Of a stretch of DNA of 27,352 bases, positions 16,143 to 24,702 are shown in pieces. Numbering within the stretch: the stretch's first letter is position 1; each line of letters opens with the position of its first letter. Under the pieces are notes generated by a model, which was given only the letters and a program-made list of their open reading frames with translations, had not been told where the DNA came from and made no database searches. The stretch is from NCBI GenBank assembly GCA_964351025.1, contig CAYGLV010000031.1, positions 1-27,352 of the forward strand, read 5' to 3'. The position numbers and the translations under genes were made by a program. This stretch comes from CAYGLV01 sp964351025. GTDB taxonomy: Bacteria > Actinomycetota > Thermoleophilia > Gaiellales > Gaiellaceae.

Positions 16143-17681
16143 GTGAGAGCGCAGGGCTCGGAACTGACGGCGGGCGGGGAGATCCCGCCCGCCGTCGAGC
16201 TCCGCGGCATCACGAAGCGGTTCGGCCACCTCGTGGCCAACGACGGCGTGGACTTCTCAGTCGCGCGTGGCGAGGTGCACGCGCTCCTGGGCGAGAACGG
16301 CGCCGGGAAGTCGACGCTGATGCGGATCCTCTACGGCCTCGCGCGACCGGATGCCGGCACCGTTCTCGCTGGCGGCATGCCCGTGGCGATCCGCTCGCCG
16401 AAGGACGCCATCGCCGCCGGGATCGGCATGGTCACGCAGCACTTCGCGCTCGTCAGGCCGATGACCGTGACCGAGAACATCGTCCTCGGCCGCACCGACG
16501 GCCTCCGCGTGCAGCTCGAGGCCGCGCAGGCCAAGGTGGCGGCTGCCGCGGAGCGGTTCGGGATCAGCGTGGATCCGCTTGCCCGCGTCGGCGACCTCTC
16601 GGTCGGCGAGCAGCAGCGTGTGGAGATCCTCAAGGCGCTCTATCGCGACTGCAAGGTGCTGGTCCTCGACGAGCCGACGGCAGTTCTCGTTCCGCAGGAG
16701 GTGGACGCTCTCTTCGCGACGTTGCGGCGTCTGTGCGACGACGGCATCGCAGTGGTCTTCATCAGCCACAAGCTGAACGAGATCCGCGAGATCTCCACCC
16801 GCGTGACCGTCCTGCGGCGCGGGGTCGTCGTGGGCACGCGCGTGACGGCCGAGATCGACGACCGGGAGCTCGCGTTGCTGATGGTCGGGCGCGCGACCTT
16901 CGGCGTACAGCGGCGCGCGGGCTCCGACGCCGGCGCTCCCGTTCTCCGCGTCGAGGGCCTCTCCGCTCTCGGACGGCAGGGCCTGCTCGCGCTGCGCGAG
17001 GCGAGCTTCGAGGTCCGCGCCGGCGAGATCCTTGGCGTGGCGGGCGTCTCCGGCAACGGGCAGACCGAGCTCGCGGACGTTCTCTGCGGGATGCGTCGGG
17101 CCTCCGCCGGCAGCGTGACCGTCGACGGTGCGGACGTGACGGGCTCCGTGCCGGCGCAGGTCGTGGCGGCCGGGGTCGGGCGGATTCCCGAGGACAGGCA
17201 CGCGGCAGTCGTGAGCGAGCTGAGCGTCGCCCACAACCTCGCGCTCGAGCACCTCTCCGAGTTTCGGCGGGGGCCGCAGCTCGACAACCGCCGCCTGCGC
17301 GAGCATGCGGAGACCCTGATCGAGCGCTTCACGATCAAGGCTCGCGCGGATGACCCGATTGGCACGTTGTCCGGCGGGAACCTGCAGAAGGTCATCCTGG
17401 CCAGGGTTCTCTCGCGCGAGCCGAAGCTGCTCGTCGTCTCGCAGCCGACCCGCGGGCTCGATGTCGCTGCGACCGAATACGTGCGGCAGCAACTGCTCGA
17501 GCAGCGGGAGCGGGGAGCGGCCGTGCTGCTCGTCAGCGAGGACCTCGACGAGTTGCTCACGCTCGCCGACCGGCTGATCGTCCTCTACGAGGGGCGGATC
17601 GTCGGCGAGGTCGCGGCCGGCGAGGCGGAGCCGGATCAGCTCGGGCTGCTGATGGCCGGGCTGTCGGGGGCGGCCGCATGA
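16143..17681 (+). CDS. BMP-type ABC transporter ATPase with two nucleotide-binding domains
   Basis: Energy-coupling ATPase of the nucleoside-type importer, 512 residues, with two fused ABC domains as in YufO/NupA-like and sugar RbsA-like proteins. Domain 1 has Walker A GENGAGKST (residues 50-58), signature LSVGEQQR (about 152) and Walker B VLVLDEPT. Domain 2 has a degenerate Walker A, GVSGNGQTEL (about 301), in which the catalytic Lys is replaced by Gln. It also has signature LSGGNLQKV (about 408) and LLVVSQPTRGLD, where the catalytic Glu is replaced by Gln. Asymmetric sites like this are usual in the family. The GTG at 16143 is the best start; the ribosome site is weak. It lies 25 bases after the binding protein, and its stop overlaps the next ATG. 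Confidence 0.92.
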   Translation: MRAQGSELTAGGEIPPAVELRGITKRFGHLVANDGVDFSVARGEVHALLGENGAGKSTLMRILYGLARPDAGTVLAGGMPVAIRSPKDAIAAGIGMVTQHFALVRPMTVTENIVLGRTDGLRVQLEAAQAKVAAAAERFGISVDPLARVGDLSVGEQQRVEILKALYRDCKVLVLDEPTAVLVPQEVDALFATLRRLCDDGIAVVFISHKLNEIREISTRVTVLRRGVVVGTRVTAEIDDRELALLMVGRATFGVQRRAGSDAGAPVLRVEGLSALGRQGLLALREASFEVRAGEILGVAGVSGNGQTELADVLCGMRRASAGSVTVDGADVTGSVPAQVVAAGVGRIPEDRHAAVVSELSVAHNLALEHLSEFRRGPQLDNRRLREHAETLIERFTIKARADDPIGTLSGGNLQKVILARVLSREPKLLVVSQPTRGLDVAATEYVRQQLLEQRERGAAVLLVSEDLDELLTLADRLIVLYEGRIVGEVAAGEAEPDQLGLLMAGLSGAAA

Positions 17682-18751
17682 TCAGGATCCGCCTGGAGCA
17701 GCGGGCGACGCCGGCGCGCTGGTTCGGCTTTGTCGTCGCGCCGGCCGCGATTCTCGTCACCTTCGCCCTCACGATCGGCTTCGTGCTCGCTGCGGGAGCG
17801 AGCCCCTTGGAGGCCTACAACCAGTTCCTGATCGAGCCGCTGACCTCGCGGTACACAGCACTCGAGGTGCTGGTCGCCGCGACGCCGCTCCTCTTCACCG
17901 GGGCAGCCGTTGCGATCGCCTTCCGGTCGGGCTTCTGGAACATCGGTGCCGAGGGGCAGCTGCTCCTCGGCGCGGTCGCGGCCACGTGGGTGGCCACGAC
18001 GTTCGTGGACGGTCTGCCGCGTGGTGTCGCGATCCCGCTCGTGATCGGCGCGGGCGCGCTCGGCGGCGCGGTCTGGGCGCTCGTCCCCGCGCTGCTCCGT
18101 GTCCGTCTCGGGATCGACGAGGTGGTGACCACACTTCTCCTCAACCCGGTGGGGCTGCTGGTCGTCACCGGACTGCTCAACGGCCCCTGGCGCAACCCGG
18201 AGACGATGTTCCCCGAGTCGGAGCGGATCGCGGCGAGCGCGGAGCTGCCCCCGATCCTGGGCGCAGAGTCCCGCTTGCATCTCGGGTTCGTGATCGCGAT
18301 CGCCTTGATCGTGGTTGCGTGGTTCGTCTTCGGCCGGACGGCGACCGGGCTCCGGCTCCGCGCTGCCGGGCTCAGCCCCGAGGCCGCCGGTTTCGCAGGG
18401 ATCAGGGTCGGGCGCCTCCTGCTCGGGGCGGCGCTCGTCAGTGGAGCGATCGCCGGAATCGCTGGCGCGAGCGAGGTGATGGGCATCCAGTACCGGCTCA
18501 CCGACGGCTTCTCGGCGGGCTTCGGCTACACGGGCATCGTCGTGGCGACGCTCGGCGGCCTGAGCATGCCGGGCGTCGTGCTCGCCGCGCTCTTTCTCGG
18601 CGACCTCGTCGTCGGCAGCACGTCGGCCGGCCGCGAGCTGGGGGTGCCCTCGCAGCTCGCCGACATCGTTCAGGGCGCGCTGCTGCTCGTGATGGTCTCG
18701 CTGCTCCTCCTGCGCCGCTACCGCGTCACCTTCCACCGGAGGACGGCATGA
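17678..18751 (+). CDS. BMP-type ABC transporter permease 1 (YufP-like)
   Basis: Membrane permease, 357 residues with about ten helices, of the branched-chain amino acid/nucleoside permease family (BPD_transp_2). Family segments include TPLLFTGAAVAIAFRSGFWNIGAEGQLLLGA near residues 67-97 and the later GLRLRAAGLSPEAAGFAGI, which contacts the ATPase, followed by YGFGYTGI-like FGYTGIVVATLGG. The GFWNIGAEGQ motif is characteristic of the nucleoside/BMP-linked permeases. The ATG overlaps the stop of the ATPase gene by four bases (ATGA), and its own stop overlaps the second permease in the same way. The substrate is inferred from the operon. Confidence 0.9.
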   Translation: MIRIRLEQRATPARWFGFVVAPAAILVTFALTIGFVLAAGASPLEAYNQFLIEPLTSRYTALEVLVAATPLLFTGAAVAIAFRSGFWNIGAEGQLLLGAVAATWVATTFVDGLPRGVAIPLVIGAGALGGAVWALVPALLRVRLGIDEVVTTLLLNPVGLLVVTGLLNGPWRNPETMFPESERIAASAELPPILGAESRLHLGFVIAIALIVVAWFVFGRTATGLRLRAAGLSPEAAGFAGIRVGRLLLGAALVSGAIAGIAGASEVMGIQYRLTDGFSAGFGYTGIVVATLGGLSMPGVVLAALFLGDLVVGSTSAGRELGVPSQLADIVQGALLLVMVSLLLLRRYRVTFHRRTA

Positions 18752-19650
18752 GCTTCGTCTCCGATGTTCTTGCCGCAACCCTGCGGAACTCGACGCCGCT
18801 CCTCTACGGGACGGTGGGGGAGACGTACTGCGAGCGCGCGGGCATCCTCAACCTCGGCATCGAGGGGACGATGTACGCGTCCGCCTTCTTCGGCTTCCTC
18901 GTCGCCTACACGTCGGGCTCGCTGCTCCTCGGGCTGGCCGCGGCGGTTGCCATGGGCGTCCTCGCCGGCGCCCTGATGGGGCTGCTGACAGTGACATTCG
19001 GGACGAACCATCACGTGGCGGGTCTCGGCCTGACGCTCTTCCTGATCGGCACCGCCGAGTTCGCCAACCGCCTCCATTTCCGTGGCGACCAGGCGCTTGC
19101 GACGATCGACCCCTTCAAGCTGTGGGACTTCCTCGGCGTCGAGATCCTCGCCCAGTACGCGCTCACGTACGTCGGCTTCCTCGTGATCGTCCCGCTCGCG
19201 TGGTGGGTGCTGATGCGGTCGAGCCTCGGTCTCAACATCCGCGCGGTGGGCGAGAACCCCGAGGCGGCCGACGCGGCGGGGGTCAGCGTGGCGCGGACGC
19301 GCTACCTCGCGCTGATGATCGGCGGCGGGCTGATGGGCGTCGGCGGCGCATTCTTCACCCTCGCCGCCCTCGGCAGCTTCACGCTCGACATCATCGCCGG
19401 GCGCGGCTGGGTGTGCATCGCCCTCGTCATCTTCGGCCGCTGGCGCATCGGCCGCGGTGTGCTCGGGGCGCTGCTCTTCGCGTTCGTCTACGCGCTCCAG
19501 CTGCGCCTGCGGCTGATCCCGGAGCTCGCCGGCGTGCCCTTCGAGCTCCTGCTCGCCCTGCCGTACGTCGCCGTGATCGCCGCGCTCGCCGTCTCCGGTC
19601 GCAACGTCGCCTATCCGGGCGCCTACCTCAAGCCCTACCGCCGGGCGTGA
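18748..19650 (+). CDS. BMP-type ABC transporter permease 2 (YufQ-like)
   Basis: Second permease of the importer, 300 residues and about eight to nine helices. The N-terminal NSTPLLYGTVGETYCERAGILNLGIEGTM is the diagnostic segment of the YufQ-like half; SLGLNIRAVGENPEAADAAGV is the conserved cytoplasmic coupling loop. The ending GRNVAYPGAYLKPYRR is also typical of the family, as is FTLDIIAGRGWVCIALVIFGRWRIG. It starts at an ATG overlapping the previous stop (ATGA) and is followed after ten bases by the deaminase gene, whose ribosome site AAGGAG begins just after this stop. Start and family are both secure. Confidence 0.91.
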   Translation: MSFVSDVLAATLRNSTPLLYGTVGETYCERAGILNLGIEGTMYASAFFGFLVAYTSGSLLLGLAAAVAMGVLAGALMGLLTVTFGTNHHVAGLGLTLFLIGTAEFANRLHFRGDQALATIDPFKLWDFLGVEILAQYALTYVGFLVIVPLAWWVLMRSSLGLNIRAVGENPEAADAAGVSVARTRYLALMIGGGLMGVGGAFFTLAALGSFTLDIIAGRGWVCIALVIFGRWRIGRGVLGALLFAFVYALQLRLRLIPELAGVPFELLLALPYVAVIAALAVSGRNVAYPGAYLKPYRRA

Positions 19651-19660
19651 AAGGAGCAGC

Positions 19661-20104
19661 ATGAACGACCACGAGTGCCTTGCCGCCGCGATCGAGGAGG
19701 CCCGGATCGGGCGGGCCGAGGGCGGCGTGCCGGTCGGCGCCGCGCTGGCCGTGGACGGCCGCCTGCTCGCGGTCGGGCGGAACCGCCGCGTGCAGCTGGG
19801 CAGCGCGATCAGGCACGGCGAGACCGACGCGCTGGAGAACGCGGGGCGCCAGGCGGCGGCGGTCTACCGGCGCGCCACGATGTATACGACCCTCTCGCCC
19901 TGCGACATGTGCACTGGCGCGATCCTCCTCTACGGCATCCCGCGCGTCGTGATCGGGGACGACACGACCTTCCGCGGCCCCGAGGAGCTGCTGGTCGCGC
20001 GCGGCGTCGAGGTCGTCCATCTCCGGTCCGACGAGTGCCGGGAGCTGATGGAGGGCTTCATCGCCGAGTTTCCCGAGCTCTGGAACGAGGACATCGGCGT
20101 CTGA
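19661..20104 (+). CDS. Fungal-type (Fcy1-like) cytosine deaminase / nucleobase deaminase
   Basis: Zinc deaminase of 147 residues that probably converts cytosine to uracil. It has the CDA-fold motifs HGETDALE (residues 53-60; zinc His and catalytic Glu) and SPCDMCTGAILLYGIPR (residues 79-95; two zinc cysteines). The C-terminal arrangement, with ECRELMEGFIAEFPELWNEDIGV, closely follows yeast cytosine deaminase as I recall it, including the WxEDIG ending. It is not the large CodA-type metallohydrolase of E. coli, nor a typical tRNA-adenosine deaminase TadA. It has a strong ribosome site (AAGGAG) and is the last gene after four BMP-transporter genes, which suggests the importer supplies pyrimidine bases or nucleosides. 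Exact base specificity is inferred. Confidence 0.88.
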   Translation: MNDHECLAAAIEEARIGRAEGGVPVGAALAVDGRLLAVGRNRRVQLGSAIRHGETDALENAGRQAAAVYRRATMYTTLSPCDMCTGAILLYGIPRVVIGDDTTFRGPEELLVARGVEVVHLRSDECRELMEGFIAEFPELWNEDIGV

Positions 20105-20143
20105 GGCGCAGGGTCACGATTCGAATCTGCCAGCCGTCCTCGT

Positions 20144-20163
20144 GGACGAGCGTTCGCTCGTCC
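20144..20163. terminator. Bidirectional terminator-like hairpin between convergent genes
   Basis: GGACGAGCG (20144-20152) and CGCTCGTCC (20155-20163) form a perfect nine-base inverted repeat with only TT between them, so the real loop is about four bases. It sits directly before the stop of the mannosidase gene and 40 bases after the deaminase stop, the expected place for a shared terminator. No T tract follows on either strand. Confidence 0.5.
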
Positions 20164-22809
20164 TCAACGCCTGAGCTGGACGGTACGGATCTGCCACGCG
20201 CCGAGATCGAGGCGCAGGGAGCCGCCGTCGAGAGCCAGCGGGCCCAGCGGCCGACCGAGCAGATCGACTTCCCGGCCGTCGCCGAAGCCAGCCGAGACGA
20301 TCGCCTCTCCCGGGTCGGGCCGCTGGCGCACGAGTCGCAGCTCGAGCCACTCGCCGCGCCGTCTGAGCGAGGACAGAACGGCTCCCTCGACGCTCAAGCC
20401 CTGCGCGGCTGTCGCGTTGCCCCCGCCGCCCCGTGCGGTCACGAACGGGTGCTGGTAGCGCTCCATCGCGTCGAGCACGTCGCCGGCTTCGTGCGGGTAG
20501 ACGGCGAACGCGATGCTCCACGGACGGCGGCACTGCCCGTCGGGGATCTCGACCTCCGGCCCCGCCGGGTCCTCGCGGTAGGGGTGCGCCGAGCGGCTGA
20601 TCAGCCCGGTGGCGCGCAGCAGGGTCAATGCCAGCTCGCGCTCTTCGAGCAGCTCGTACTCGAGCACGTGCGGCAGCAGGACCGCCACCCCGCCGGCGTC
20701 CACGAAACCACGTGCCGGATACGTCCCGAGCTGCACCTCGCCGTGACCCGCCTCGGGGAGCCCCGAGCGCTCGACGACGGCGAACTGGCCTTCGGCGAAC
20801 GAGCTCGGAGCGGGGCGGGGGAGCGGGATGTGAAAACGGAGCCGGTGGTCGGAGCACGGGTTGTCGAACGAGACCCGTACTCGGACGAACGGCTCGCCCG
20901 CCCGGAGCTCGACGTGAGTCGTGACGGCGACGGGCACGGTCTCCGGCGAGCGCGCCGAGCCGTCTGCAAGCACGCCCACAGGCCAGCGAAACGTGCGCAC
21001 GACCTCGAGCTCGCTTGCGACCGGCCCGCCCCCGCGGAGCTCCACCGAGACCGACTCCGGCACCTCGACCAGGGTGTCCGCCGCGGGCGGCGCGTAGTTG
21101 TAGCTGTCGCCGAAGTCGCCTCCGTCCACGAGCCGGCCGACGCCCTCGAGGCCGCCGATCCGCAGCGTCCCGTCGTCGGCGACCGCCACGTCGAGGAGAC
21201 CGTTCGAGAGCGTGCGCCGCTCGGCGTGAACGGCGTGCTCGATGTGTCCGACTCCCCGGACGAGGCGGCCGGCGCTCCAACCGAGCGCCGGCGCCGGCAC
21301 GCGCACCAGCAGGCGGCGGCGCGGCTCGGCGACGATCTCGACCCGCCGGCGACCGTCCGTCGGCAGGTCGCGCCGCAACGCGTCGACGTCCAGCCTCTCC
21401 GGGTCGGGCTCGTCCGCGACGTCGAACGTCACGCGCCCCTCCTCGACCCGGATGCCGTTCAGGAAGCGTCCGAAGAGCTCGCGCCCGTGGACGCGCCGGA
21501 AGAACGCGGCGAGCTCCGGGCCCTCCAGCTCCGCCGAGTAGAGGACCGGGCGCGACCGGCCCATCTCCTGCGTCGCCGCGAGGCTGCCGTCGGCGAGCTC
21601 GAGCGCGACGTCCTCCCACCCGTCCGGGACCGGCAGCTCCAGCTCGACGACGTCGCTGCGCTCGTGCGGCGACGGGTTGAGCACCACGGTCGAGCCCAGC
21701 GGCGCGTGCGCCGCTGCCGTCGCGGCCGCCCGCCGGGTCAGCTCGCCGGCGATCTGCTCGGCCTCGGCGTAGCGCGCGAGCACCTGGTCGCAGACGGCGT
21801 CCACCGAACAGCCACAGATCGAGTCGTGTGCGGAGTTCTGGATCACCCGGCTCCAGGCGACGTGGAGCAGCTCCTCGGGCCACGCCCCGGCGTAGAGAGC
21901 CTGGAGCGGCTCGGCGTAGCGCTCGAGCGCCCGCTCGGCCCGCGCGCAGGCAGCCTTGAGGTCGATCCGTGCCGACGTGACGCCGACCAGCATGTTCGCG
22001 CGGGCCGCCGAGCGGAGCTCACCACGGATCCGCACGAGCCCCTCGTTGTTCCCGGGGCGGCTGAGGTAGGTGCCGAGCGTCTCGATCTCGACCCGGAAGC
22101 GGCTCTGCGCGGCGTTCACGCGCTCGACGTGCCCGGCGAGCTCCGGCGAGGGCTCCTGGTGGTCGGTGCCGTACATGGCAAGCAGGTCGTCGGCGCCGAA
22201 GAAGGGGGCCACCGACTCCGCGAACGTCTCGAGCCGCTCCGCGAACATCTCGGGCGCGTCAAGCAGGTAGGCGGCGTTGCCGTAGCCGCCGACGAGGTAC
22301 TCCGCGTGCACGGCCGACCCGTCCGGAGCCTCCCAGAGGAAGCGGTGGCGATCGACCTCTGCTGGGACGCCGCGCCAGACGACCGCGTCCGCGAGACCCG
22401 CTCGTCGCAGGAGCTGCGGCATCTGCGCGACGTGGCCGAACATGTCCGGCAGATAGCCGACGGCCATCGCGCCGCCGAGCTCCTCCGCCCGGCGCCAGCC
22501 GGTCTCGAGGTTGCGGACGATCGACTCGCCCGAGACCAGGAACTCATCGACGAGGATCTGCCAGGGCCCGACGGCGAGGCGCCCCTCCGCGATCAGCCGC
22601 CGAAGCCGGGGCTCGGCCTGCGGCCGAATCTCGAGGTAGTCGTCCACCGTCGCGAGCTGGCCGTCGAGCGTGAAGACGAAGCGCGGATCCGCCTCCATCG
22701 TCTCGAGCACGCGGTCGATCAGGTCGACGAGGCGCGCGCGGAAGACCTGGAACGGCAGGTACCACTCACGGTCCCAGTGCGTGTGCGGGACGAGGCGGAC
22801 GACGCGCAC
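20164..22809 (-). CDS. Glycoside hydrolase family 38 alpha-mannosidase
   Basis: Retaining, metal-dependent alpha-mannosidase, 881 residues, similar in size to E. coli MngB (877). No signal peptide is seen, so it acts in the cytoplasm on imported substrate. The N-terminal barrel has PHTHWDREW (metal ligands His11 and Asp13) and GYLPDMFGHVAQMPQ, with the nucleophile Asp122. The fourth metal ligand lies in QNSAHDSICGCS near residue 330. The rest is the mid helical and C-terminal beta domains (AFAVYPHEAG, then the terminal QLRR). The GTG at 22809 gives the family start (MRVVRLVPHTHWD) and lies three bases after the permease stop, so it is coupled to the transporter operon. Substrate linkage cannot be read from sequence; phosphorylated-mannosyl substrates are less likely because no PTS gene is present. 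Confidence 0.93.
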   Translation of the reverse strand: MRVVRLVPHTHWDREWYLPFQVFRARLVDLIDRVLETMEADPRFVFTLDGQLATVDDYLEIRPQAEPRLRRLIAEGRLAVGPWQILVDEFLVSGESIVRNLETGWRRAEELGGAMAVGYLPDMFGHVAQMPQLLRRAGLADAVVWRGVPAEVDRHRFLWEAPDGSAVHAEYLVGGYGNAAYLLDAPEMFAERLETFAESVAPFFGADDLLAMYGTDHQEPSPELAGHVERVNAAQSRFRVEIETLGTYLSRPGNNEGLVRIRGELRSAARANMLVGVTSARIDLKAACARAERALERYAEPLQALYAGAWPEELLHVAWSRVIQNSAHDSICGCSVDAVCDQVLARYAEAEQIAGELTRRAAATAAAHAPLGSTVVLNPSPHERSDVVELELPVPDGWEDVALELADGSLAATQEMGRSRPVLYSAELEGPELAAFFRRVHGRELFGRFLNGIRVEEGRVTFDVADEPDPERLDVDALRRDLPTDGRRRVEIVAEPRRRLLVRVPAPALGWSAGRLVRGVGHIEHAVHAERRTLSNGLLDVAVADDGTLRIGGLEGVGRLVDGGDFGDSYNYAPPAADTLVEVPESVSVELRGGGPVASELEVVRTFRWPVGVLADGSARSPETVPVAVTTHVELRAGEPFVRVRVSFDNPCSDHRLRFHIPLPRPAPSSFAEGQFAVVERSGLPEAGHGEVQLGTYPARGFVDAGGVAVLLPHVLEYELLEERELALTLLRATGLISRSAHPYREDPAGPEVEIPDGQCRRPWSIAFAVYPHEAGDVLDAMERYQHPFVTARGGGGNATAAQGLSVEGAVLSSLRRRGEWLELRLVRQRPDPGEAIVSAGFGDGREVDLLGRPLGPLALDGGSLRLDLGAWQIRTVQLRR

Positions 22810-22812
22810 GGG

Positions 22813-23694
22813 TCAGCTCTTGACAGAGCCCGCGAGCAGCCCCTGGACGAAGTAGCGCTGCAGGCTGAAGAAGACGACGAGCGGCAGGATCATGAGCAGG
22901 AACGCGCCGGAGCTGAGGAGGTTCCACTCCTGCCCGTACGTCGAGAGCAGGTCGTTGATCTTCAGCGTCATCGGCCTCTGGTTCGGGTTCTGGACGAAGA
23001 TCAGCGCCATCAGCAGGTCGTTCCAGACCCACAGGAACTGGAAGATGCCGTACGAGGCGATCGCGGGCACCGAAAGCGGCACGACGATGCGCCGGAAGAC
23101 CGACAGGTTGGAGGCACCGTCGATTCGCGCCGCCTCGATGAGGTCGCGCGGGAGCGTGATGAAGAAGTTGCGCAGGAGAAAGATCGCGAGCGGGAGCCCG
23201 AAGGCCGAGTGCGCGAGCCAGATCCCGACATAGCTGTCGGTGACGCCCATCGTCCGAAACAGCTTGAGCAGCGGCACGAGCGACGTCTGGATCGGCACGA
23301 TCATCAGCGCGACGAGCGTCAGGAAAATGGTGTCCCTGAACGGGAAGCGGACCCACGCGAAGGCGAACGCCGCGAGCGAGCCGACCGCGAGCGGGATCAG
23401 CGTCGATGGGATCGTGATGAAGAGGCTGTTCAGGAAGGCGTGGCCCATGCCCGCCGTGTTGAGGACGGCTCGGTAGTTGTCCAGCGTGAAGCTCGGGTCC
23501 TTGACGACGTCCCACCAGCCCGTGGACGAGATGTCGGGCCGGGGCCTGAAGGACGTGACCGCGAGCCCGAGCGTCGGCACGAGCCAGATGACTGCGAGCG
23601 CGACGAGCGCGATGTGAACCGGCGTTCTGCCGAGGAAGCGGACGATCAGTGCGGTCCGCGTCTCGGACGCGGGCTGGTACGCCGTCGCCGTCAT
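22813..23694 (-). CDS. Carbohydrate ABC transporter permease (CUT1, MalG-like)
   Basis: Second membrane subunit of the CUT1 sugar importer, 293 residues with six helices. The EAA loop that contacts the ATPase reads EAARIDGASNLSVFRRIVVP (about residues 190-209). The ending YFVQGLLAGSVKS is the standard MalG/UgpE-type C-terminus, and ITIPSTLIPLAVGSLAAFAFAWVRF is the typical first core segment. The ATG at 23694 shares one base with the upstream stop (TGATG), and the protein then begins in normal fashion. It is followed after three bases by the mannosidase gene. Confidence 0.93.
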   Translation of the reverse strand: MTATAYQPASETRTALIVRFLGRTPVHIALVALAVIWLVPTLGLAVTSFRPRPDISSTGWWDVVKDPSFTLDNYRAVLNTAGMGHAFLNSLFITIPSTLIPLAVGSLAAFAFAWVRFPFRDTIFLTLVALMIVPIQTSLVPLLKLFRTMGVTDSYVGIWLAHSAFGLPLAIFLLRNFFITLPRDLIEAARIDGASNLSVFRRIVVPLSVPAIASYGIFQFLWVWNDLLMALIFVQNPNQRPMTLKINDLLSTYGQEWNLLSSGAFLLMILPLVVFFSLQRYFVQGLLAGSVKS

Positions 23695-24650
23695 CAGGTG
23701 GTCACCCGCTCGCTCCGGAAGCGCCGGATGTTCAGCGCCATGAGCGGGACGACCAGGAGCAGCATCACGACCGCGATCGCGGCGCCGTAGCCCCCGCGCC
23801 CGTTCTCGAACGTCTCGAAGAACATCGAGTAGGCGATCACGCGGCTGGAGGCGCCGGGCCCGCCCCGGGTCATGATGTAGATCACGTCGAAGACCTTGAT
23901 CACGTTGATGACCAGCCAGACGGCCACGACGGCCAGCGGCAGGCTGATCATCGGCATCAGGATCCGCCGGAAGATCGCCCACTCCCCGGCTCCGTCCACG
24001 CGTGCAGCCTCCACGATCTCGGTCGAGATGCCCTTCAGGGCGGCCGAGAGCACGACCATGGCGAACCCGGCCGAGAACCAGACGTAGGCGACGATGATCG
24101 CGTAGTTGACCGTGCTCTCCCTGCCCACCCACGAGATCGGGTCGGCGCCGAGCCGGGTGATGATCGCGTTCAGCAGCCCGATGTGCGAATCCGGGCTGTA
24201 GACGAACAGCCAGATCACACCGACCGCAGTCGCCGCGATCGACATCGGGACGAACACGGAGGCCTTCACGAGCCGCTCGTAGCGGACGCGGCTGGCGAGC
24301 ACTGCGAGCACGAGTCCGAGCGCGATGCAGAGCCCCGTGTAGAGAACCATCCACTTGACGTTGTTGACGAGCGCTCCCTGGGGTGGGAAGCGGTGGATGT
24401 CGAGGAAGCTCGGGTCGTCGGTGAGGAGCTCCTTGTAGTTGTCGAGCCCAACCCACTTCTCGAAGCGCAGCCCGCGGCCGCGGTCGAGGCTGAGGCGGAT
24501 CGTCCAGATCGCCGGGTACACGACGAACGTTCCCAGGATGATGAGGGCCGGTAGGACGAACGCGAGGCCCTGCCCGGCCTCCCACGGCGTCCACCGCCGC
24601 AGCCGGCCTCGAGCGTCGGAGGCGGGAACCGGGCTCGGGGTCTGGCTCAT
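23694..24650 (-). CDS. Carbohydrate ABC transporter permease (CUT1, MalF/UgpA-like)
   Basis: First permease of the CUT1 importer, 318 residues, six helices, with an N-terminal helix at WEAGQGLAFVLPALIILGTFVVYPAIW. The EAA loop is EAARVDGAGEWAIFRRILMP (about residues 215-234), followed by the family's VFDVIYIMTRGGPG. The ATG at 24650 is preferred over a GTG at 24671, because the latter lies inside a strong hairpin and would add a non-conserved extension. There is no clear ribosome site before either. It follows the binding-protein gene after 52 bases containing the 13-bp inverted repeat, and its stop overlaps the next ATG. Confidence 0.91.
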   Translation of the reverse strand: MSQTPSPVPASDARGRLRRWTPWEAGQGLAFVLPALIILGTFVVYPAIWTIRLSLDRGRGLRFEKWVGLDNYKELLTDDPSFLDIHRFPPQGALVNNVKWMVLYTGLCIALGLVLAVLASRVRYERLVKASVFVPMSIAATAVGVIWLFVYSPDSHIGLLNAIITRLGADPISWVGRESTVNYAIIVAYVWFSAGFAMVVLSAALKGISTEIVEAARVDGAGEWAIFRRILMPMISLPLAVVAVWLVINVIKVFDVIYIMTRGGPGASSRVIAYSMFFETFENGRGGYGAAIAVVMLLLVVPLMALNIRRFRSERVTT

Positions 24651-24658
24651 AGAGGTGA

Positions 24659-24696
24659 GGGGCCGCGGCACCCCATTGGCGGAGTGCCGCGGCCCC
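24659..24696 (-). repeat. 13-bp perfect hairpin between binding-protein and permease genes
   Basis: GGGGCCGCGGCAC (24659-24671) and GTGCCGCGGCCCC (24684-24696) are perfect complements around a 12-base loop, seven bases after the binding-protein stop and nine before the permease ATG. Such very GC-rich intergenic hairpins commonly partly terminate transcription or protect the 3' end of the upstream cistron. This raises binding protein over permease, as at malE-malF. There is no T tract, so it is probably not a full terminator. Confidence 0.65.
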
Positions 24697-24702
24697 CAGG
24701 CT

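Noticed and set aside
19675..23790. Very long plus-strand open frame (about 1371 codons) across the deaminase and antisense to the mannosidase and permease genes
   Set aside because: It is an artefact of GC-rich codon usage: the opposite strand encodes recognisable GH38 and permease motifs. The plus-strand translation has low-complexity Arg/Glu/Asp/Ala composition with no domain, and it runs across several real genes.
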